Notes: generated by a model from the letters alone, not told the origin. 28,839 nt of DNA from Candidatus Kaiserbacteria bacterium (GCA_003230945.1 QIHK01000066.1:1-28839), one strand, 5' to 3'. Shown: positions 15,105 through 23,181, counted from the stretch's first letter. Numbers and translations are program-made.

Positions 15105-15767
15105 ATGAAATTTATTCTTGCAAAGAAAGAAGGTATGACCCGAATTTTCGGTGAAGATGGTCATGCTCGTGCTGCAACTCTTCTTAAGACAGATGGAGTG
15201 ACCGTTACACAAGTAAAAGAAAAGAGCGGTGAGGACGGATATAATGCCGTTCAGGTTGGTTTTGGTACAAGAAAGACGAAGAATATTTCTAAGGCGGTAC
15301 TTGGTCACACAAAAGACAAAGGATATGCTGTCATTCGCGAGTTTCGTTTGCCAAATGAAGCAGAAGATACTCAAAATGGCATTACTGAAGTAGGAAGTGT
15401 TCTTGATGCTTCGATATTTGAAGTGGGTGATACCGTTACTGTTGCCGGAGTTACTAAAGGAAAAGGCTTCGCCGGAGTAGTAAAACGTCATGGATTTCAT
15501 GGCGGTCCACGTTCACATGGTCAAAAACATTCAGAACGTGAAGCAGGTTCTATCGGTGGTTCGGGAGGCCGTGCAGGAGGTCGTGTTGCTAAAGGCATGC
15601 GTATGGCGGGTCGAATGGGCGGTGACCGTGTTACGGTAAAAAATCTCACTATACTCGCTATTGATGTGAAAACTGGTGAAATTCTTGTGTCTGGTGCAGT
15701 CCCAGGGAATCGTGGCGCTGTTCTTGAAATCGTTGGGACATCGGTATCTTCGAATCAAGGCACATAA
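15105..15767 (+). CDS. rplC: 50S ribosomal protein uL3
   Basis: uL3 is an early assembly protein whose loop reaches the peptidyl-transferase centre. From the ATG at 15105 it has 220 residues, starting MKFILAKKEGMTRIF as is usual. The frame is open back to 15015, but that part covers the leader hairpins, so it is not used. The family core is present: TVAGVTKGKGFAGVVKRHGF, SHGQKHSEREAGSIG and MAGRMGGDRVTVKNL. The loop after GSIG is Gly-rich (GSGGRAGG) and lacks the glutamine that PrmB methylates in E. coli. It is first of a four-gene unit with rplD, rplW and rplB. Confidence 0.97.
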   Translation: MKFILAKKEGMTRIFGEDGHARAATLLKTDGVTVTQVKEKSGEDGYNAVQVGFGTRKTKNISKAVLGHTKDKGYAVIREFRLPNEAEDTQNGITEVGSVLDASIFEVGDTVTVAGVTKGKGFAGVVKRHGFHGGPRSHGQKHSEREAGSIGGSGGRAGGRVAKGMRMAGRMGGDRVTVKNLTILAIDVKTGEILVSGAVPGNRGAVLEIVGTSVSSNQGT

Positions 15768-15778
15768 ATATATATACT

Positions 15779-16498
15779 ATGACTACCGAAAAAATTACTA
15801 CTCCAATAAAGAAAAAAGTTGCACCGAAAGCACTCGAAGCAGTGGTGTATTCAGCTACGGGAAAAGAAGTTTCAAAAATTGTTCTTCCTGAAGAAATTTT
15901 TAATGCACCATGGCGCAGTGATCTTGTTCACCAGGTGGTGACTGGTATGCAAGCAAATCTCCGTCAGAATCGTGCTCATACAAAGGATCGTTCTGAAGTT
16001 TCAGGTGGTGGTAGGAAGCCATGGAAACAGAAAGGTACCGGTCAAGCACGACATGGCTCAAAACGCTCACCAATTTGGCGTCACGGCGGTGTAACGTTTG
16101 GTCCGCGTAATGAGCGTGATTTCAGTGAGAAGATTAATCGCAAAATGCGTATTCAAGCACTCGCTTCGGTACTTTCAAGAAAAATAAAGGATGGTGAAAT
16201 TATTTTTGTTGATTCTTTAGACTTTTCTGTACCGAAAACAGCAGATGCGAAGAATTTTATTCTTTCTCTCGCAAAAGGCGCCTCTGTCAGTACGCTCGCG
16301 ACTAAAAGAAAGAATGCAGCACTCATTGCTCTTTCAAGTCATAATTCTCATGTCATAAAGAGTTTTGGCAACATTGGTAGTTTTTCTACTGAAGAAGTTC
16401 GCAATTTAAATCCGCTTAATATTCTTACTCATAAGTATCTCGTTATCGAGGATCCTGAAAATTCTCTTAAGCATCTCGTTAATCGTATGAGCAAATAA
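15779..16498 (+). CDS. rplD: 50S ribosomal protein uL4
   Basis: uL4 lines the peptide exit tunnel; in many bacteria it also represses its own operon. The 239-residue protein contains the tunnel-loop region RQNRAHTKDRSEVSGGGRKPWKQKGTGQARHGSKRSPIWRHGGVTFGP, which is the family hallmark, around residues 60-107. A Lys-rich N-terminal tail precedes it. The ATG follows rplC by 11 bases, with leader TATACT and no Shine-Dalgarno. The odd rplC leader could be a target for uL4 control, as in the E. coli S10 operon; this is inference. Confidence 0.97.
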   Translation: MTTEKITTPIKKKVAPKALEAVVYSATGKEVSKIVLPEEIFNAPWRSDLVHQVVTGMQANLRQNRAHTKDRSEVSGGGRKPWKQKGTGQARHGSKRSPIWRHGGVTFGPRNERDFSEKINRKMRIQALASVLSRKIKDGEIIFVDSLDFSVPKTADAKNFILSLAKGASVSTLATKRKNAALIALSSHNSHVIKSFGNIGSFSTEEVRNLNPLNILTHKYLVIEDPENSLKHLVNRMSK

Positions 16499-16500
16499 AT

Positions 16501-16866
16501 ATGGCTATTTTTGGAACTACTACGAAGAAGACTGAAAAGAAGGCGAAACGCCTTGTTCATGCGCGCCAGGCGAAGCCGAAGGAGGGTAAGGAACACGAGA
16601 TTATTCGCGCGCCATGGCTTTCAGAGAAGGCACTTATTGATACCAGTAGGGGTATTTATACTTTCGAAATTCCAAGAACCGCAACAAAAGCTGATGTTGC
16701 AGGTGCTATAAAAGCAATTTATAAAGTTGACGCGAGACAAGTACGTATTGTTAATCTTCCTGCAAAACGTAAACCTATGCGCGCACGTCGTGGTATGGGA
16801 AAGAGAAGTAGGCGTCGCAAGGCCTATGTGTACTTAAACGCAGGAGACACCATTCAGTTCGCATAA
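16501..16866 (+). CDS. rplW: 50S ribosomal protein uL23
   Basis: uL23 sits at the tunnel exit and is the docking site for SRP and trigger factor. The 121 residues include an N-terminal basic extension of about 35 residues, then the conserved core: RAPWLSEKALIDT, YTFEIPRTATKADVAGAIKAIYKVDARQVRIVNLPAKRK, and the C-terminal RRKAYVYLNAGDTIQFA. E. coli L23 has 100 residues. The gene begins two bases after rplD stops and shares its transcript. Confidence 0.96.
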   Translation: MAIFGTTTKKTEKKAKRLVHARQAKPKEGKEHEIIRAPWLSEKALIDTSRGIYTFEIPRTATKADVAGAIKAIYKVDARQVRIVNLPAKRKPMRARRGMGKRSRRRKAYVYLNAGDTIQFA

Positions 16867-16876
16867 TTATTTTTAT

Positions 16877-17722
16877 ATGAAAACGTATCGACCAACCACC
16901 AAGAGCCGCCGCACAATGACCACGCTTCCCTTCAAGGAGCTTCTTTCGGGTGACAAACCATACAAACCGCTTATGAAGGTGCAGAAGCGTAATGCGGGCA
17001 GAAATAATGCCGGTCGTATTACGACACGCCATCAAGGAGGTGGTCACAAGCGTCGTTACCGTGATGTTGATTTCTCGTATAACAAGAAGAATATACCGGC
17101 AAAAATAGAAACAATTGAATACGATCCATTTCGTTCAGCTTTCATTGGTATTGCTCTTTATGCTGACGGTGCACGCCGCTATGTTACGTTGCCTAAATCA
17201 ATTGCGGTTGGAGATACCTTTATCGTTTCTGAAGACGCACCTGTTACGCTGGGTAATCGTCTTCCCATTGGCAAAATGCCAGTAGGTACATTCATTTACA
17301 ATCTGGAATTACGTCCAGGTGCTGGTGCCATCCTCGCGCGAAGTGCAGGTAATCACGCAGAAGTGATTGCTCACGATGCTGGGTATGCCCAGATTAAGCT
17401 CCCTTCGACTGAAATTCGTCGTGTTTCGGACCTCTGTTGGGCATCTGTCGGTTCTGTCGGTAATAAGGAACATAACCTTGTTGTTATTGGTAAAGCAGGC
17501 CGTTCACGTTGGATGGGTATTCGGCCAACAGTTCGCGGAAATGCTATGAACCCAGTTGATCACCCGCACGGTGGCGGTGAGGGCCGACAGGGTCGTGGAC
17601 TTCGACGTGCTAAGAGTAAATGGGGAAAGCCAACTGGCAAAGGACAGAAGACACGTACACCAAAAAAATACTCAAATGTATTCATTGTCTCTCGTCGTAA
17701 GGTTGGTAAGAAACGCAGATAA
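16877..17722 (+). CDS. rplB: 50S ribosomal protein uL2
   Basis: uL2 is needed for subunit joining and for an active peptidyl-transferase centre. The 281 residues match the family length. The C-terminal signature RPTVRGNAMNPVDHPHGGG is complete and includes the conserved histidine (E. coli His229 equivalent). The N-terminal part has MKTYRPTTKSRR and the RNNAGRITTRHQGGGHKRRYR segment. It ends the rplC-rplD-rplW-rplB unit: a strong palindromic terminator follows, and rpsS, the usual next gene, is 0.97 kb away. Confidence 0.98.
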   Translation: MKTYRPTTKSRRTMTTLPFKELLSGDKPYKPLMKVQKRNAGRNNAGRITTRHQGGGHKRRYRDVDFSYNKKNIPAKIETIEYDPFRSAFIGIALYADGARRYVTLPKSIAVGDTFIVSEDAPVTLGNRLPIGKMPVGTFIYNLELRPGAGAILARSAGNHAEVIAHDAGYAQIKLPSTEIRRVSDLCWASVGSVGNKEHNLVVIGKAGRSRWMGIRPTVRGNAMNPVDHPHGGGEGRQGRGLRRAKSKWGKPTGKGQKTRTPKKYSNVFIVSRRKVGKKRR

Positions 17723-17732
17723 TTCTCTTTTC

Positions 17733-17780
17733 AGAAAGAATAAAACCCGCGAAGTATACTTTGCGGGTTTTATTCTTTCT
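17733..17780. terminator. bidirectional terminator between rplB and a reverse gene
   Basis: A 48-base palindrome: 18 perfect pairs (17733-17750 with 17763-17780) and the inner AAGTATACTT can pair further. The ACCCGC/GCGGGT core is flanked by A runs on one side and T runs on the other, so it serves both the forward rplB transcript and the leftward gene that ends at 17793. Confidence 0.85.
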
Positions 17781-17792
17781 ATCTATTAAGAG

Positions 17793-18584
17793 TTATGGAT
17801 ATTTTTGTTTAAGAAAAGATGAGATATTTTTTGTAGGAATACGTACGGTCTGAGGCCCTACGGCGTATCCGGCTACTTGGTAGGTAGGAAAGAGAAGTAT
17901 AAGTTTATTATTATCAAAGAAAAAATTCTTGAAATTAACAGCATTTGGGCTCGTGCCATCGGTAATCATACGAGTATTTACAAGACTGGGTAATTCTTTT
18001 GTTATTGACGTATACGAGAGCGTTGAAAGGGTGTTGAGGTAATCAGTGTTACTCACAAATATATCGTTGAGAGAGAGATTAGTACCTGTTGTCGTATCAA
18101 ACACGAAAGTCTTAAAGTAAACGTTCTTGCGGGTATCTCCGGTATTTTCATAGACAGTAAAGATATATGAAAGAGTATCTCTTGATGAGCCGATAAGATA
18201 CATAATCTGTAGTGTATGTATCTTATCGGCAGATAATGCCGATGATGTTGCTCCGGTAGGCGTAATTATATTTATATGATTGTTACCTCTCTTAAATTGA
18301 GTTACGGTCTGTAATACCCAGTTTTGGATACGTGAAATTGCTTCCTTGTTTGTTTGTGTACTTACCAAGTTTGAGAGAGGTGTTGTTGTAGGGAAATTTG
18401 CGACTATCGTATAGTGCAAAGTGCGTTCCTTATAGGGACTCGTTGTAAATGAGATGTTTGTCTCGGGAGTTTTCTGGATGTAGGAAGGAGTCCCTATAGA
18501 TTTTGGATATCCCATGACATATACCACTACACCAACGGAAACAATAAGAATCGCAATTATACTAATAAGAGAAGTTCGTTTCAT
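17793..18584 (-). CDS. membrane-anchored DUF3298/RsiV-like protein
   Basis: 263 residues from the ATG at 18582-18584 (an in-frame upstream start at 18614 would add ten residues before the basic MKRT start of the anchor). There is one N-terminal membrane segment at about 5-24, then an extracytoplasmic domain. The C-terminal part shows features of the DUF3298 domain found in RsiV anti-sigma factors and in the N-terminal half of PdaC deacetylases: LSLNDIF followed by a hydrophobic strand with FPTYQVAGYAVGP and VRIP near the end. In RsiV this domain binds lysozyme; whether that is so here is unknown. There is no sigma-factor gene next to it. It is inserted backwards between rplB and rpsS. Confidence 0.65.
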   Translation of the reverse strand: MKRTSLISIIAILIVSVGVVVYVMGYPKSIGTPSYIQKTPETNISFTTSPYKERTLHYTIVANFPTTTPLSNLVSTQTNKEAISRIQNWVLQTVTQFKRGNNHINIITPTGATSSALSADKIHTLQIMYLIGSSRDTLSYIFTVYENTGDTRKNVYFKTFVFDTTTGTNLSLNDIFVSNTDYLNTLSTLSYTSITKELPSLVNTRMITDGTSPNAVNFKNFFFDNNKLILLFPTYQVAGYAVGPQTVRIPTKNISSFLKQKYP

Positions 18585-18630
18585 ATGGTCGAGTATATCA
18601 AGTAATAATACCAATGGTATAGGTGAGAGT

Positions 18631-18680
18631 TTGACGATTTTACTATATTCCTGTATCTTTGCGGTATCCCGCTCGGCGGG
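18631..18680 (+). promoter_or_regulatory. promoter and 5' stem-loop of the rpsS unit
   Basis: TTGACG at 18631-18636 (one base from consensus), 17-base spacer, TATCTT at 18654-18659. The predicted start is about 18666. CCCGC (18668-18672) pairs with GCGGG (18676-18680), a small GC hairpin right at the 5' end of the mRNA, 14 bases before the rpsS ATG. Confidence 0.7.
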
Positions 18681-18694
18681 TATTCATTTGCATT

Positions 18695-19036
18695 ATGTCG
18701 CGCTCACTAAAAAAAGGTCCCTATGTGGACATCAAACTCCTCAAGAAAATCGCTGATAAAAAACCTGCGGAATCGGAGGTAATTAATACGTGGGCGCGTG
18801 GAAGTCAGATTAGTCCAGAGATGGTAGGTTTCACCTTTGGTGTACATAATGGCAAACAGCATATCGAAGTACTCGTTTCTGAGGAAATGGTGGGACATCG
18901 CCTTGGCGAATTCTCTCCTACTAAGAAGTTTGTTCGTCATGGAGGTAAGATGCAGAAAGAAATGGAGAAGAAGCGACAAGAATCAGAAATCGCTGCTGCA
19001 AAAGCCGCTAAAGCTGCCCCAGCTGCTAAAAAGTAA
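18695..19036 (+). CDS. rpsS: 30S ribosomal protein uS19
   Basis: uS19 binds uS13 in the 30S head near the A site. From the ATG at 18695 the 113 residues begin [12 protein letters not shown] and include [22 protein letters not shown] and [15 protein letters not shown], the family signature. An Ala/Lys-rich C-terminal tail of about 25 residues ([16 protein letters not shown]) is extra compared with E. coli (92 residues). It is first of a nine-gene unit ending with rplE. Confidence 0.97.
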   Translation: MSRSLKKGPYVDIKLLKKIADKKPAESEVINTWARGSQISPEMVGFTFGVHNGKQHIEVLVSEEMVGHRLGEFSPTKKFVRHGGKMQKEMEKKRQESEIAAAKAAKAAPAAKK

Positions 19037-19072
19037 TACAAAGAGGCGTATTACACGAGAGATAAGACAATT

Positions 19073-19498
19073 ATGGCAAACACTCCAATTAAAACTGAAA
19101 ATAAATCTGTCGATCGAGCAAAAAGCCCGATAAGTGAGACAATGCCCCGCGAGGTGAGTGCAATACTTGAAAGTCATAACCAACCAGAACGTAAGGTACG
19201 TCTTGTTGCAAGGCTTGTGGAAGGAAAGAAAGTTTCAGTTGCACTTTCTATTCTTTCGTTTCTTCCAAAGCGTGCTGCTGCCCCTATGAAAAAACTTATT
19301 GAGAGTGCCGTAGCAAATGCAAAGCAACAAGGAGAGGATACCGATACCCTTCAGATAAAATCTGTTGTAGTTGAGAATGCTGGTATGTTGAAGCGCTATA
19401 TGCCACGAGCCTTTGGTCGTGCCTCCCTTATTCGTCACCGCAAGAGTCGCATAATTGTGACCCTTGCTTCGGCTGGACTAAAGCTTAAACAAGGCTAA
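19073..19498 (+). CDS. rplV: 50S ribosomal protein uL22
   Basis: uL22 spans the large subunit, and its loop forms part of the exit-tunnel constriction. The 141 residues contain RKVRLVARLVEGKKV, the helix with SAVANAKQ, and the loop region MLKRYMPRAFGRASLIRHRKSRIIVTL. An N-terminal extension of about 30 polar residues comes first. The gap to rpsS is 36 bases. The leader ends GACAATT and has no clear Shine-Dalgarno, only a GAGAG some 14 bases upstream. Confidence 0.95.
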   Translation: MANTPIKTENKSVDRAKSPISETMPREVSAILESHNQPERKVRLVARLVEGKKVSVALSILSFLPKRAAAPMKKLIESAVANAKQQGEDTDTLQIKSVVVENAGMLKRYMPRAFGRASLIRHRKSRIIVTLASAGLKLKQG

Positions 19499-19510
19499 TA
19501 ATTTTATACT

Positions 19511-20215
19511 ATGACGCACACCGTACATCCTTATGCACATCGTCTCGGCATTATCCGAGATTGGAAGAGTCGCTGGTTTGCGTCAGATAAGAAGAGTTTT
19601 CGTGAAAATATCGCCACCGACGAGGCTATAAGACGTTTTCTTACGAAGCGTTTACGTGGGACTCATACTTCCGGTATTGAAATTGAGCGTTCGGCAACTG
19701 AACTGCGTATTATTATCTCAACAGCCCGTCCTGGTCTCGTTATTGGTCGCTCAGGTGAAAATGCCACAAAGTTACGCAAAGAACTTGCTCGTGTGGTGAA
19801 GAAAATTGCTCCTACGGATGGCCGAACGCTTAAACTCGATATCAATGAGATTCGCCAGCCGGAAACGGATGCTGGTGTTGTAGCTTATATGATTGCTGAA
19901 GGTCTCGAGAAACGGATGCCGTTTCGTCGAGTACTCAAAGCAACGGTTGAAAAAGTTATAGCAGCTCGCGAAGTTGAGGGTGTCCGTATTGCCATTGCTG
20001 GTCGTCTTGGTGGTGCAGAAATGAGTCGCAAAGAAGAGCTCAAAAAAGGTCGTATTCCACTACAGACATTTCGTGCAGACATTGATTTTGCTCACGAGCA
20101 GGCTTATCTACCGTACGGTGTTATTGGTATTAAAGTTTGGATTTTCCGCGGTAATATCTTTCAAGATAAAAAAGCACCAGCACGTGCACTCAATCAATCA
20201 CCAGCACGTGGCTAA
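19511..20215 (+). CDS. rpsC: 30S ribosomal protein uS3
   Basis: uS3 lies at the mRNA entry tunnel and helps unwind mRNA. The 234 residues include the N-terminal MTHTVHPYAHRLGIIRDWKSRWFA, the KH domain with RPGLVIGRSGENATKLRKEL (about residues 75-95), and the C-terminal domain with AGRLGGAEMSRKEELKKGRIPLQTFRADIDF and GVIGIKVWIFRG. It is full length. The start is 12 bases after rplV, with TATACT directly before the ATG. Confidence 0.98.
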   Translation: MTHTVHPYAHRLGIIRDWKSRWFASDKKSFRENIATDEAIRRFLTKRLRGTHTSGIEIERSATELRIIISTARPGLVIGRSGENATKLRKELARVVKKIAPTDGRTLKLDINEIRQPETDAGVVAYMIAEGLEKRMPFRRVLKATVEKVIAAREVEGVRIAIAGRLGGAEMSRKEELKKGRIPLQTFRADIDFAHEQAYLPYGVIGIKVWIFRGNIFQDKKAPARALNQSPARG

Positions 20216-20226
20216 CTCTTTTAACT

Positions 20227-20646
20227 ATGTTATTTCCAAAGAAAGTAAAGCATCGTAAGTGGCAAACACAGCGCAAAAGTAAAAAGCGTTTGAATCGTCC
20301 AGACACACGCGGTACTGATATAGCATTTGGTGCGTACGCTCTTAAAGCAACAACAGCGGCACGAATGACGAGTAATCAGATTGAAGCGGCACGAAAAGTG
20401 CTTACTCGCCATACTGCGAAGGTAGGAAAACTTTGGATTCGTATTTTCCCGGATCGTCCAGTAACGGCGAAAGCGGCGGAAGTGGGCATGGGAAAAGGAA
20501 AAGGCGATCCAAAGCACTATGTGTTTGAAGTACGTCCAGGACGAATCCTTTTTGAGTTGGATGGTGTTTCAGAAGAGATTGCCCGCACTGCGCTACGCAA
20601 GGCAGGTATGAAACTTCCTATGAGAACTAAAATCGTTACCCGCTAG
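20227..20646 (+). CDS. rplP: 50S ribosomal protein uL16
   Basis: uL16 helps to place tRNA in the A site. The 139 residues show MLFPKKVKHRKWQ, FGAYALKA, TSNQIEAARKVLTRH, LWIRIFPDRPVTAKAAEVGMGKGKGDPKHYVFEVRPGRILFEL and the C-terminal KAGMKLPMRTKIV. This is the normal length and complete signature. It lies 11 bases after rpsC. Confidence 0.98.
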   Translation: MLFPKKVKHRKWQTQRKSKKRLNRPDTRGTDIAFGAYALKATTAARMTSNQIEAARKVLTRHTAKVGKLWIRIFPDRPVTAKAAEVGMGKGKGDPKHYVFEVRPGRILFELDGVSEEIARTALRKAGMKLPMRTKIVTR

Positions 20647-20665
20647 TTGCGTTTATTTAAATTAT

Positions 20666-20866
20666 ATGGCAAAGAAAGAAGACATGACGAAGAAAACGGA
20701 TCAGGAGCTCACTAAGATGCTCGTGGAGCAACGCGCGCATTTGCGTAGTGTACGCTTCGCGGCAGCGGGTGCTAAACCAAAAGATTCAAGTGTTGCAAAG
20801 AAAATACGTATAATTATCGCTCGCATTTTAACTGAACAACACGCTCGTGTACTTCACGTATCATAA
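20666..20866 (+). CDS. rpmC: 50S ribosomal protein uL29
   Basis: uL29 is a two-helix protein at the tunnel exit next to uL23. The 66 residues have the LTKMLVEQRAHLRSVRFAAAGAK helix and the KKIRIIIARILTEQHAR helix, a match to the family in length and pattern despite low sequence conservation. The position between rplP and rpsQ supports the call. Confidence 0.93.
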   Translation: MAKKEDMTKKTDQELTKMLVEQRAHLRSVRFAAAGAKPKDSSVAKKIRIIIARILTEQHARVLHVS

Positions 20867-20871
20867 TTACT

Positions 20872-21138
20872 ATGAAAACTACTTCAATAACCCACAAACA
20901 AACTTTTACTGGCGTTGTCGTTAAGACGGCAATGAAGGATACTATCACTGTCCGTGTCGATCGTTTTGTGAAGCATCCAAAATACAAGAAGTATCAAACA
21001 CTTTCGAAGAACCATCTTGTACACAATCCAGATAACACCGCAGTGGTTGGTGACACAGTCACTATTGTGAGTGTGAAGCCAGTTTCGAAATTGAAATGCT
21101 TCGCCGTACAGTCTGTGTCATCTAAAAGCAAAAAATAA
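20872..21138 (+). CDS. rpsQ: 30S ribosomal protein uS17
   Basis: uS17 is an OB-fold 16S rRNA-binding protein of early assembly. The 88 residues contain FTGVVVKTAMKDTITVRVDRFVKHPKYKKYQTLSKNHLVHNPDNTAVVGDTVTIVSVKPVSK, the family core, almost end to end. It starts five bases after rpmC, with TACT directly before the ATG. Confidence 0.97.
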   Translation: MKTTSITHKQTFTGVVVKTAMKDTITVRVDRFVKHPKYKKYQTLSKNHLVHNPDNTAVVGDTVTIVSVKPVSKLKCFAVQSVSSKSKK

Positions 21139-21139
21139 C

Positions 21140-21517
21140 ATGTTACAACCACAATCAATCGTTACCATAGCAGACAACTCCGGCGGTAAAGTCGCTCGGA
21201 TTTTTAAGGTCTTGGGTGGCAGTAAACGCCGTTATGCCCGTATAGGAGATACTGTTGTGGTCTCTATTCAAACAGCTGAACCACGTAAAGCGGTAAAGAA
21301 AAAAGATATTTGTCGTGGCGTAGTAGTACGTCAAAAAAAATCATTTGGGCGGAAAGACGGGTCCTATATTCGTTTTGATGAAAATGCTATTGTGCTTGTC
21401 GAGAAGCAGGGGAAAGAAATGGCTCCAAAAGGAAACCGCGTCTTTGGTCCAGTCCCGCGTGAGCTCACTGAGCTTGGTTGGCATGCTATTGCCTCTATGG
21501 CTCCAGAAGTCGTCTAA
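21140..21517 (+). CDS. rplN: 50S ribosomal protein uL14
   Basis: uL14 forms an intersubunit bridge and is the binding site of the silencing factor RsfS. The 125 residues begin MLQPQSIVTIADNSGGK and include the conserved RIGDTVVVSIQTAEP, the RGVVVRQKKSFGRKDGSYIRFDENAIVLV stretch and the C-terminal GPVPRELTELGWHAIASMAPEVV. Only one base separates it from the rpsQ stop, so the two are tightly coupled. Confidence 0.98.
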   Translation: MLQPQSIVTIADNSGGKVARIFKVLGGSKRRYARIGDTVVVSIQTAEPRKAVKKKDICRGVVVRQKKSFGRKDGSYIRFDENAIVLVEKQGKEMAPKGNRVFGPVPRELTELGWHAIASMAPEVV

Positions 21518-21527
21518 TATTTTCATT

Positions 21528-21746
21528 ATGCATGTAAAAAAAGGAGACAAAGTTATCGTTATTTCAGGCAAGGACAAAGGAAAGTCCGGAGAAATTGTCC
21601 GTGCTCTTCCTAAAGTAGGGAAAGTAATTATTGATGGTGTTGCCGTTGCTAAACGCTCTATGAAGGGTAAGAGCGGGGAGGTAGGGCGTATTATTGAGCG
21701 TTCTATGCCGATTGATGCATCGAATGTTGCTAAAATTTCAACATAA
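21528..21746 (+). CDS. rplX: 50S ribosomal protein uL24, short form
   Basis: uL24 starts large-subunit assembly and lies at the tunnel exit. From the ATG at 21528 there are 72 residues, against about 104 in E. coli. The KOW motif region (KKGDKVIVISGKDKGKSGEIV) and the SNVAKIS-like end of the core are present, but the C-terminal part (the GFKVEDGKKVR segment of other species) is missing. An upstream-extended frame to 21345 only overlaps rplN and is not used. Short leader ATTTTCATT, no Shine-Dalgarno. Confidence 0.92.
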   Translation: MHVKKGDKVIVISGKDKGKSGEIVRALPKVGKVIIDGVAVAKRSMKGKSGEVGRIIERSMPIDASNVAKIST

Positions 21747-21751
21747 AGCGT

Positions 21752-22306
21752 ATGAATATCACTAAAGAACGACAAAAAACATCTTATCTCGCACTTGCGA
21801 AACAATTTGGGTACACGAGTTCTATGCAATGCCCTCATATAGAAAAAATTATTGTTTCTACTGGTGTTGGTAAGAAACGCGATAAGAAAGTAATTGAGAC
21901 TATTAAAAACCGCCTCACAAAGATAACTGGACAGAAACCAAGTCCTCGTCCAGCACGCATGTCTATTGCGTCTTTTAAGGTACGTGAAGGCGATATTATA
22001 GGACTTCAGACAACGCTTCGCGGAGCTCGTATGTATGACTTCATCGATAAACTCATACACATTGCTATTCCACGTACAAGAGACTTTCGTGGTCTTAAGG
22101 CGACTGCCATTGATGAAATGGGGAATCTTACTATTGGCATTCGAGAGAATACTATTTTCCCGGAGATGGGAGATGAAGATATGAGAGATGTCTTCAGTTT
22201 GGCAGTTACCATTGTGACCAACTGCAAGACAAAAGAGGAGGCTGAAGCATTTTTCCGTCATATTGGTATGCCGTTACGTGTGCATAAAGAAAAAAAGAAG
22301 AACTAA
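21752..22306 (+). CDS. rplE: 50S ribosomal protein uL5
   Basis: uL5 binds 5S rRNA and contacts the P-site tRNA. The 184 residues include PHIEKIIVSTGVG, the RLTKITGQKPSPRPARMSIASFKVREGDIIGLQTTLRG region, MYDFIDKLIHIAIPRTRDFRGL and GIRENTIFPEM. Length and order are normal. It ends the rpsS-to-rplE unit: a very long hairpin follows and rpsN has its own promoter. Confidence 0.97.
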   Translation: MNITKERQKTSYLALAKQFGYTSSMQCPHIEKIIVSTGVGKKRDKKVIETIKNRLTKITGQKPSPRPARMSIASFKVREGDIIGLQTTLRGARMYDFIDKLIHIAIPRTRDFRGLKATAIDEMGNLTIGIRENTIFPEMGDEDMRDVFSLAVTIVTNCKTKEEAEAFFRHIGMPLRVHKEKKKN

Positions 22307-22323
22307 CGCAGATTACATTTTGT

Positions 22324-22370
22324 TCGTATAGAAATACGGCGACCCGCAAGGTCGCCGTATTTCTATACGA
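22324..22370. terminator. 21-bp perfect hairpin after rplE
   Basis: The arms at 22324-22344 and 22350-22370 pair perfectly over 21 bp around a CGCAA loop, with a GGCGACC/GGTCGCC core. By position it should end the rplE transcript, but no T run follows, so it differs from standard terminators. It may instead protect the mRNA 3' end. The rest of the gap to 22463 is AT-rich, with nothing else visible. Confidence 0.55.
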
Positions 22371-22463
22371 TATGCTGTATGAGAATTATTACCTTACTTT
22401 GTTTCAGATACTCTCTGAAATTTATATATGATTATATTGCCTATATAGTTATGTTTGGTGCGT

Positions 22464-22513
22464 TTGACGCCGTAAAGTCTTGGTGATACAGTAGTCCCAC
22501 GCTCGTTCGGAGC
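22464..22513 (+). promoter_or_regulatory. promoter and 5' stem-loop of the rpsN unit
   Basis: TTGACG at 22464-22469, 17-base spacer, TACAGT at 22487-22492. The predicted start is about 22499. GCTC (22501-22504) pairs with GAGC (22510-22513) at once after it, then TTTATTTTTT runs to the rpsN ATG at 22524. The hairpin plus T run looks like a mini-terminator placed on a start codon. Confidence 0.7.
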
Positions 22514-22523
22514 TTTATTTTTT

Positions 22524-22793
22524 ATGGCTAAGAAATCACAACTCGCTCGTCTCATTAAGAGACAACGCCTCGTCAAAAAGTATGCTGTAAAGCGTGCTGA
22601 ATTAAAGGCGGCTGGTGATTCTGAGGGCCTTCAGAAGCTTCCGAAGAATTCTTCTCCAACTCGTTTAAAAAATCGCTGTGCCATATCTGGCCGTTCTCGC
22701 GGGTATCTTCGTATATTCGGTATTTCTCGTATTGAGTTTCGAAACTTGGCCCGTGAAGGTAAGATACCCGGAGTAAAAAAAGCATCATGGTAA
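22524..22793 (+). CDS. rpsN: 30S ribosomal protein uS14, zinc-free type
   Basis: uS14 is a 30S head protein. The 89 residues match the longer, zinc-independent type: one cysteine only (in [20 protein letters not shown]), not the two CxxC pairs of the 61-residue zinc type. The C-terminal [18 protein letters not shown] is typical. It heads a unit through secY. Its stop overlaps the rpsH start by seven bases. Confidence 0.96.
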   Translation: MAKKSQLARLIKRQRLVKKYAVKRAELKAAGDSEGLQKLPKNSSPTRLKNRCAISGRSRGYLRIFGISRIEFRNLAREGKIPGVKKASW

Positions 22794-23179
22794 CCGACCG
22801 TGTAGGTGATTTCATAATTCGTCTCAAGAATGCCGCAATGATTGGCAAGCGTGAGGTGGTACTCCCATACTCCGCCTATATCGTTGCCATAGCAAAAAAA
22901 CTTAAAGAGCTTGGTTTTCTTACTGAAATAAAGGTAAGTGATGATGAACACAAAACACTTAAAGTGATGCTCGCTTTTAATGAAAAAGGTGAATCAAAAC
23001 TTCGCGGTGTTCGCCGTGTCAGTAAACCTGGTCGTCGCTTGTACGCAGGTCACACTCATGCGCACACCGTTAAAGGAGGAACAGGTGCACGTATCCTATC
23101 CTCATCTTCTGGCATTATCTCAGATAGCGAGGCACGTAAAAATCGCATTGGTGGTGAGGAACTTTTTGAAATTTGGTAA
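22787..23179 (+). CDS. rpsH: 30S ribosomal protein uS8
   Basis: uS8 binds 16S rRNA helix 21 and in E. coli represses the spc operon. The 130 residues show [27 protein letters not shown], the KPGRRLYAG segment and the C-terminal [31 protein letters not shown]. The ATG at 22787 lies inside the end of rpsN (ATGGTAA), so translation is coupled. Confidence 0.97.
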   Translation: MVTDRVGDFIIRLKNAAMIGKREVVLPYSAYIVAIAKKLKELGFLTEIKVSDDEHKTLKVMLAFNEKGESKLRGVRRVSKPGRRLYAGHTHAHTVKGGTGARILSSSSGIISDSEARKNRIGGEELFEIW

Positions 23180-23181
23180 TT

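Noticed and set aside
21341..22261. A 306-codon open frame on the reverse strand over rplN, rplX and rplE
   Set aside because: It is antisense to three clear ribosomal protein genes, has no family features and reflects their codon bias.
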